This document shows, piece by piece, positions 57,394 to 64,000 of a stretch of DNA of 64,000 bases. Position 1 is the stretch's first letter, and each line of letters begins with the position of its first letter. The stretch comes from Mesocentrotus franciscanus (lineage: Eukaryota; Echinodermata; Echinoidea; Camarodonta; Strongylocentrotidae): contig CP137672.1 in assembly GCA_037976565.1 (NCBI GenBank), positions 20,360,335 through 20,424,334 of the forward strand, written 5' to 3'. The notes below the pieces were generated by a model. The model saw only the letters and a program-made list of their open reading frames with translations. It did no database searches and was not told where the DNA came from. The translations under genes and the position numbers were made by a program.

Positions 57394-57519
57394 CATGCAG
57401 AGCCAAAGGGCTCACGGTTATCCAGAGGAATTTCTCATGCAGAACCAAAAGGCTCCTGGTTATCCAGAGGAATTTCTCATGCAGAGCCAAAAGGCTCCTG
57501 GTTATCCAGAGAAATTTCT
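57394..57519. repeat. 42-bp tandem repeat, 3 copies
   Basis: Units start at CATGCAG at 57394, 57436 and 57478. Each carries GAGCC-AAAA-GGCTC or a close variant, a 5-bp stem with a 4-base loop. The length of 42 keeps frame, which produces a 14-residue repeat in a 109-codon minus frame; no protein family fits. Confidence 0.85.
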
Positions 57520-58020
57520 CCTCCAAAGCATGATTGTATTCTGACTGGGTAGACTGAACTTGTCATTCCTTAGGGATTGCAGCAAATCAAAACTTTTGTT
57601 ATCATTGGAACTGTCCAATGTTGTGGCATTAACATAAGAACCTCTGTTGTGGAATTTACATAACTGTCTCAATTATTTGTGTTCACTACACCTATAGCAC
57701 TAACAAAGCCCCGACTTCGGAACCGTTCTGCCCGGCTTCTGAGCCTTTCGGCCTGGAATGTTAGTAGATACAAATTGGGCCGATGGCCCCACATAATCTA
57801 CTTCCTCAGCAAACTGAGACTAATTCCTATGTGCGCGTGTACAATAATAATACGGTAATAATTTGCATGTTATAATGGCTTAGTTCTTCAAGCCAGCGTG
57901 CTAACTGACCGTCTCTTAAAGTTAAACAGCCAACGCAGTTAAACAGGTACGCTTATTAGGTTTACGCTTTGGACGATACAACTGAAACCTCTCTTGTGAC
58001 AGAGAGGAGGAAGAAGAGGT
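57520..58020. other. No gene recognised
   Basis: Contains further short hairpin words (GAGCCTTTCGGCC near 57740, GGGCCGATGGCCC near 57778) like those in the neighbouring tandem repeats. Confidence 0.45.
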
Positions 58021-58024
58021 AGGG

Positions 58025-58119
58025 GAAGAGCCAACCGGCTACGTAGGTAAAGAGCCAAACGGCTACATAGGGGGAGAGCCAAACGGCTACCTAGGGAAAG
58101 AGCCAAACGGTACATGCCC
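58025..58119. repeat. 24-bp tandem repeat, 4 copies
   Basis: Units (A)AAGAGCCAAACGGCTACNTAGG start at 58025, 58049, 58073 and 58097. All keep an AGCC-AAAC-GGCT fold-back word, except the last, which has lost one base. Confidence 0.85.
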
Positions 58120-58144
58120 TCGGTTAGGTCCGCATCCCCTAGGG

Positions 58145-58510
58145 CGTGAGATTTGTGACCTTCAAGCTGAAGCGGATCGTCTAAGGTGTGAGGTAATTAC
58201 GATGATTGAAGATGCGACCGTCGGGAAAGCACAAAAGACATTACGTTCTCAAAGAATATTTGACATACATACATTAGAGAACCAACTAAATGTAGTAGAA
58301 GAGCAGATAAAGGCACATGCATGCTCAAGCTATGATCACACAAATTGAGAAGGATAGTGAAATGCTTTTGGATGAAGTGAAAAGGCACCGACAAGCCTCA
58401 AATGTTGAGGTGCTTAATACTCTTGAGAAGGATATGAGAACAAGAAGATGCATAGAAACCGTTGTTAATTGTCGTGGTGATGCCGTTGATGTTGTGAACA
58501 CATCAAGAGC
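58145..58510 (+). pseudogene. Coiled-coil fragment, possibly from a TRIM-like gene
   Basis: One frame gives EICDLQAEADRLRCEVITM, then KTLRSQRIFDIHTLENQLNV, and ends shortly after VEEQIKA. After a shift near 58318 the coil continues as AQAMITQIEKDSEMLLDEVK and VEVLNTLEKDM. The heptad-rich, charged pattern resembles the post-B-box coiled coil of TRIM proteins, but no RING, B-box or NHL part adjoins it. The rest of the 149-codon frame (to 58766) is low-complexity Ser/Arg/Thr and may be incidental. Confidence 0.45.
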
Positions 58511-58774
58511 GATCTGCAAGAAGGCTGCCCGCAACGAGGAAGAGAGCTTCAGTTGCAAATGTACCCGGACCCGGTTCTCACCCTCCCCCACAAATCGAGC
58601 TACTACCAACCGCAAAAATTCCCCTCGTAGCCGAAGTAATTCGGCAGAAGGGGGGACCTCACGTCGATATAAGCCACATTGCGTAAGTGGCCACTATTAT
58701 GAAAAATACTTGGCACTAGTAAAGAGCATGATAATAAATGATCAAGGACTTTCTGAAGATTATTGAGAATTTGA

Positions 58775-59080
58775 GATGGTCATTGCAAGAACTTCCAAAA
58801 CATCCTTGAGGAATGCTAGGGCTATGTCCCAATTGAGACAGTGTAAAATCACATTCATTGCTCTCGTAAATGTAGCTGGAGCATTACACAACCCGAAACT
58901 CAAATAAACCTTGTTCTGTAATAAAAGCCGTTTTCTCTATGTCGAATTTGCCAATAGGCAGAGTTCGCATATTTCTGGCTAAGGTGTCCTGACGTTCCTA
59001 CTTGTTTGCTAAAGGGAAGACACCTTTCCTAGTAACATTAGTTTACCTTAAGTCTAAACACAGTCTAACATAGCCATCCC
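58775..59080 (-). pseudogene. Ty3/Gypsy-type reverse transcriptase remnant
   Basis: On the minus strand, from 59080 down: VRLCLDLR, KFDIEKTAFITEQGLFEF, then an indel in place of the usual VxPF, then GLCNAPATFTRAMNV and ALAFLKDVLEVL. These are the successive RT blocks of LTR retrotransposons of the Ty3/Gypsy group. The catalytic YxDD box reads FLKD, losing one Asp. Stops and a frameshift are present. Only about 100 codons remain; no protease, integrase or long terminal repeats were recognised. Confidence 0.75.
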
Positions 59081-59179
59081 TTTTCCTATATATCTCTATG
59101 TTTCAGTATCTTTCAGGATGTTATTTTTATTGTCATCATATTCTATCACCTGTAGCTTTATTCGATCTTTCTTCATTTT

Positions 59180-60440
59180 CCTGTTTTCATGCTCTTTCGT
59201 TTGACACGTACAAACACGGCGTCATTGCACGCACATCGTTGTGACACGATTTCATTTCTAGTCTTCTTCTGGTTTTCCTTAGTGTTCTCGTCAGGAAATC
59301 GCATTCGTTTTGCACGTAGTGCTTGTTATTCCTAGTTAGGTGCTTTCCTCATGTTCTTTTCCTTTCAAATTTCGTAGGCATCATCTCTAGCATCTCATCC
59401 AGGTCACTACATTCGTCGATTTTCGAAATCACTCATGCATAATCGTCCAGGCGCCATTTTGTCCGTTTCTGGTCCATTTTAAGGCCTTTCTTTCTTCCTT
59501 CCTATCTCCACTATCCTAGATCCTACAAACTTCTAACAAATTCCTTTAGATAGTCTAAGGGATGTTCTTTCATCTGCGACGTATAACCTGCCCTTCAAAA
59601 TGCCATCTTCGTACTCGAAATTTAAATCTGAAACCGACTCCGTCAAAAATCTTTAAAATTCTTGAAAAATGGACCCCTAAAAATCTAAAACTGCCATAAC
59701 TTTCTCATATAAATTCCGTTTTGTTTTTAAATCTCACATTAACTTTATCTCATAATTGCACATAGCCATGCCAAATTTCACGCTCCATTGGCTTCGCAAA
59801 AAATAAATTGCGCCCTCTAAAGTTTTGGAAATTGGCTTTCTCTGTGTGGCCGTATCTCTATTGTGTCTTGGCAAACCCGTACCCTTTTTTGGATTTAGAT
59901 ACTTGAAGATATGCCCTTTCCAGCCATACACAAAATTATATACCCTAACGCTGACCAAATTTGAGAAAATTGCCCTCCATATTCGCCATTTTCAAGAAAA
60001 TTCCGAAATAACTTCAACTTGCTCTAAAATGGCGATCTTTATATCTACATCAATGAAACTCGGCAGACATATGTAACCATACACGTGACAGCTGTCTGCC
60101 AAGTCTGGTAAAATTCGATGACGTCGCCGCAAAGTTATCGCCCAAAATGATGAATTTAGTATGCATTACATAACAGCTCGTTAAACGCGCGTAGGACATT
60201 GCGCGCAGATGACAATGGTGTTAAACTGACCGTAATGAAGTGCCCTTTCGAATGATACTAAGTATGGTATATGTTCACACAGAATATTGTGAGTAAATCG
60301 CATTTGAACAAGGGTCACTATCCGAATTCCGCCGAGTTTCCGCCCGATTATAACACGTATCGGCTATGACGTCATATTTTCAGACTGCTTTTCGCCCCCT
60401 AAACGTTCTCTTTTTTCCTTGAAAATTTGCAGTGACATTT
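59180..60440. repeat. 1.65-kb family, unit D1
   Basis: Begins at CTCTTTCGTTTGACACGTAC and follows the standard unit order through ATGACGTCATATTTTCAG (about 60365). The hairpin arms near 60056-60106 have several changes. Confidence 0.85.
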
Positions 60441-62010
60441 CGAGCTGCAATACGCAGGGCACCTCGAAGCCGAATTTTTGAAGTTGGTCAAGAGGGCCAT
60501 TTAAGACGCCATTTTGTCCTATAAATGTATTTTACATCACGTGTTTCGATAGGATTATCATTAAAAAAAAAGAGAGTGGTTTACAATAACAACCATGAAA
60601 TTCTCTTTTTAATGATACCAAATACGGCCCATAAAGAGACATAAAGAGAGAGAGAGAGAAAAAAAAAACAATTTAAGTCCGGTCATAATACAGATCCTGT
60701 ACGTTTTCCGCCCATGCATTACACGCATTGTCTATGGGGCAAATCGGGTTCACGCTTTTGGCCCCCAGAACGATCTTTATTTTTCTTGAAATTTTACAGG
60801 TACATTCTAAGTGGCCAAATGCAGAGCATCTCCAAGCCGGATTTTTAAAATCGGTCAATCATGACATTAAATGCTATTTCATACTCTGCATAACTAGTCC
60901 GAAAGATGCTCTTTCGTTTGACACGTACAAACATGGCGTCATTGCACGCACATCGTTGTGACACGATTGCATTTCTAGTCTTCTTCTTGTTTTCCTTATC
61001 GTCCGGAAATCCAATTCGTTTTGCACGTAGTGCTTGTTATTCCTAGTTAGGTGCTTTCCTCATGTTCTTTTCCTTTCAGATTTCATAGGCATAGTCTCTA
61101 GCATGTCATGAAGGTCACTACATTCTTCGATTTTCGAAATCACTCATGCATAATCGTCCATGCGCCATTTTGTCCGTTTCTGGTCCGTTTTAAGGCCTTT
61201 CTTTCTTCCTTCCTATCTCCACCATCCTAGATCCTACAAACTTCTAACAAATTGCTCTAGATAGTCCAAGAGATGTTCTTTCATCTGCGACGCATAACCT
61301 GACCTTCAAAATGCCATCTTCGTACTCAAAATCCAAATCTGAAACCGACTCCGTCAAAAATCTCTCAAATTCTTGAAAAATGGACCCTACAAATCTAAAA
61401 CTGCCATAACTTTCTCATATAAATTCCGTTTCGTTTTTAAATCACACGGTATCTTTATCTCATAATTGCACATAGCCATGCCAAATTTCACGCACCAATG
61501 GCTATGTAAAAATAGCGCCCTCTAAAGTTCTGGGAATTGGCTTTCTTACTGAGGCCGTATCTCCATTGTTTCTGGCCAAACCCGTACCTGTTTTTGGATT
61601 TAGATACTTGAAGATATGCCCTTTCCAGCCAAATAAAAAATTATATACCCTAACGCTGACCGACTTTGCGAAAGTTGCCCTCCAAATATGCAGTTTTCAA
61701 GAAAATTGCGAAATAACTTCAACTTGCTCTTAAATGGCGATCTTTATACCTATACGTCAATTAAAGTTAGCGAAGACATGTAGCCATACACGTGACAACT
61801 CTCTGCCAAGTTGGGTAAAATTTGATGACATCAGCGCAAAGTTATTGCCCAAAATGATGAAGTTACTATGCTTTACGTAAGAGCCCGTCAAATGTGTTCA
61901 GTACATTGCGAGCAAAAGAGCATGGTTTCAGCATGATTGCAATGAAGTGCCCTTTCGAATGATAACAAATACGTTTAAATGTTATCACAGAAATATTTGA
62001 ATAAATTGCG
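60441..62010. repeat. 1.65-kb family, unit D2
   Basis: Carries the same variant module as 52.4-52.8 kb (CACGTGTTTCGATAGGATTA, GGCCCATAAAGAGAC) and then a more decayed standard unit. It breaks off at about 62010 at the poly-T of an L1-like insertion. Confidence 0.8.
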
Positions 62011-63045
62011 TTTTTTTCTTCTTTTTTTTCTTAATAAAATCATCTTTATTCAATATTGCTTTCGACTTTGCAAAACATAACGAAACATATATATATATAC
62101 ATACATAATATAACCAATAGAATCAACAAGAATATAGCTGATTATACAGGACATGGTGGAACAGATTTTTTTTTTTTAAAGCAACAAAATGTTTTTCCAC
62201 CTATTATCAAATGATACAAATTTTTTATTTGTAACATAAATGTACTGTTCAAGAGAACGATAATACCTTAACATGCATTAAAAAGAATTTAGTGATAGTA
62301 CGCTATTTTTGCATTTGTTGGAAAAGATATAGTATTTGGCATATAAAATAATAACATTAAATTGAACTCCAACGTTCCCATAAAATCCAAATAAGAAATT
62401 AATTTTATTCAAAGTAACTTTATCCTCTAAAATGAAATGTTGGACATCCGCAATAAACCTTCTAATGATTGGGCAATCCCAAAATAAATGTTTTATAGAT
62501 TCCACGGATTATAACAAAATGAACATAAGTCTGACTTCGAAATGTTTAATAATTTAAGATATTTATTAACACCAACTATACGATGTATTATCTTTAACTG
62601 AAAATAACGGATCTGTGTAGATAAACATGACCTAACAGGAACTAAGAACATTTTAGCCCAGTCTATGTTTGGGATATTTAACAGAGAATTCCATTTATTT
62701 ATTGATTTAGGGGGAATAAAAACATGTTGAACACTTAAATTATGAATTTACCGACATATCCTCGTTACCTTCATTATATTTTTAATCATTTCCTCTTGAG
62801 CTGTTAGGTCTGCCTCTAAACATTTAGGGATATCATTTTTCCAATTATGGGGAATAGCCGTTTTCATAGAATAAAATTCTACAATATTGTATTCAAACTT
62901 ATATTTGTTTCTAAATTGAAAGAAGGTCAAAATATTACCATTTTCGTCAAGAAGATCCGATAATTTAATTATACCTTTGTCATACCATGACTTTATGAAT
63001 AATACTTTTTTGTTTACACGAATCATAGCGTTGTTCCATATATTT
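62011..63045 (-). mobile_element. L1-like LINE, 5'-truncated, 3' end present
   Basis: The + strand begins with a T-rich run (about 62008-62035), the complement of a poly(A)-like tail. Minus-strand blocks follow in order from 63026: SWYDKGIIKLSDLLDENG, then WNSLLNIPNIDWAKMF, KIIHRIVGVNKYL, SDLCSFC and, after a frame change, ESIKHLFWDCPIIRRF and LYAKYYIFSNKCKNSVLSL. The C-x-x-C...H-x-x-x-x-C knuckle and AK-YI block mark the ORF2 C-terminus of L1/Tx1-type elements. It interrupts a 1.65-kb-type unit; target duplications were not identified. Confidence 0.85.
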
Positions 63046-64000
63046 TGCTACTTCGTAGGCATAGTCTCTAGCATCCAATCAAGGTCCCTGAATTCTTCGT
63101 TCTCCAGAATCACTCATGCGTGACCGTCCAGGCACCATTTTGTCCGCATCGCGCCGTTTTTGAGGCATTTCTTTCGCCCTATACCCACCTCCACTATCAC
63201 AGAAGCTACAAACTTCTTAAAAAATGCTCTGGATAGTCCGAGAGAAGTTCTTTCGTTTGACATGTAGAAACACGGGCGTCATTGAACGCATATCGTTGTG
63301 ACACGATTGTATTTCTAGTATTCTTCTTCTCCCGTTGTTGTCAGGAAATCACATTCATTTTGCACGTAGTGCTTGTTATTCCTATCTAGGTGTTTTACTC
63401 TTGTCCTTTTCTTTCAAATTTGTAGGCATAGTCTCCAGCATCTCATCAAGGTCACGAAGTTCTTCGATTTTTGAAATCGCTCATGCGTAACCATCCAGGC
63501 GCCATTTTGTCTGTTTCTGGTCCGTTTTTAAGGTCTTTCTTTCTTCCTTCCTATCTCCACTATCGTAAATCCTACACAGTTCTAACAAATTCCTTTAAAT
63601 AGTCCAAGAGATGTTCTTTCATCTGCGACGAAAAAACCTGACCTTCAAAATGCCATCTTCGTACTGCAAATTCAAATCCGAAACCGACTCCGTCAAAAAT
63701 CTCTAAAATTCTTGACAAATTTACCCCTAAAAATCTAGAATTGCCATAACTTTCTCATACCATTTTTGTTTCGTCTCAATTTCTTGCAGTATCTTTATCG
63801 CATAATTGCACAAAGCCATGATGAATTTCACGCTCAAATGAATATGCAAAAAATAAATAGCGCCCTCTAAAGTTCTAGGAATTGGCTTTCTTTCTGTGAC
63901 CGTATCTCCATCGTTTCTGGCCAAACCCGTACCTTTTTTTGGATTTAGATACTTGAAGATTTGCCCTTTCCAGCCAAATAAAAAATAATATACCCTTACA
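63046..64000. repeat. 1.65-kb family, unit E, runs off the window
   Basis: Restarts the unit at TTCGTAGGCATAGTCTCTAG just right of the L1-like insertion and continues to the end of the window, with moderate divergence from arrays A and B. Confidence 0.85.

Noticed and set aside
57197..57526. 109-codon minus frame with 14-residue repeats as a repeat protein
   Set aside because: The repeat comes from a 42-bp tandem of a DNA hairpin word; no start context, family or flanking exons.

Overview
The window looks like repeat-rich DNA from an animal, most likely a marine deuterostome and probably an echinoderm such as a sea urchin. The inference rests on the mix of elements: CR1/Jockey-like and L1-like LINEs, a tyrosine-recombinase (DIRS/Ngaro-type) retroelement, tRNA-derived SINEs with (ATT)n tails, hAT-like MITEs, and a decayed NHL/TRIM-like beta-propeller gene resembling the large echinoderm families. 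No bacterial features (operons, Shine-Dalgarno sites, CRISPR) are present. One 500-N assembly gap lies at 230-729.

Layout. 1-3.6 kb: a decayed LINE on the + strand (endonuclease, reverse transcriptase, C-terminal region), split by a tRNA-derived SINE and ending in a duplicated hairpin. 3.6-6.7 kb: two diverged direct copies of a 1.59-kb AT-rich repeat with CpG-rich alternating tracts. 7.1-8.69 kb: nested DNA transposons (a 1.47-kb element with about 100-150 bp inverted repeats and an 8-bp target duplication, inside a hAT-like terminus). 8.69-24.14 kb: three head-to-tail copies of a 5.15-kb unit. 24.1-27.4 kb: an inverted-repeat boundary, a 29-bp minisatellite, and a DIRS/Ngaro-like element on the - strand. 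27.4-33.3 kb: mostly non-coding, with an NHL pseudogene broken by a 262-bp MITE and several small repeats. 33.3-36.65 kb: a nearly full-length but dead LINE on the - strand. 36.9-53.75 kb: tandem arrays of a 1.6-1.7-kb satellite-like unit in two subfamilies, one unit carrying a 911-bp transposon. 53.75-54.85 kb: L1-like fragment. 55.0-56.24 kb: the only host gene that looks close to functional, an alpha-1,3-fucosyltransferase (GT10) on the - strand in a single reading block with one frameshift. 57.2-59.1 kb: hairpin-rich short tandem repeats, a coiled-coil (TRIM-like) fragment and a Ty3/Gypsy-type reverse transcriptase remnant. 59.2-64 kb: more 1.65-kb-type units, interrupted by a second L1-like fragment.

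There is no co-working gene set. The biology is repeat evolution: at least two macro-tandem families (5.15 kb and about 1.65 kb), both full of short inverted repeats, surround a single Golgi glycosyltransferase gene. The 1.65-kb units also carry repeated TGACGTCA, TTACGTAA and GCCATNTT motifs, two conserved hairpins and an internal duplication. The most useful direct evidence is the set of insertion events dated by target duplications or by comparison with sister repeat copies (911-bp element at 51.3 kb, 262-bp MITE at 29.9 kb, 1.47-kb element at 7.2 kb).
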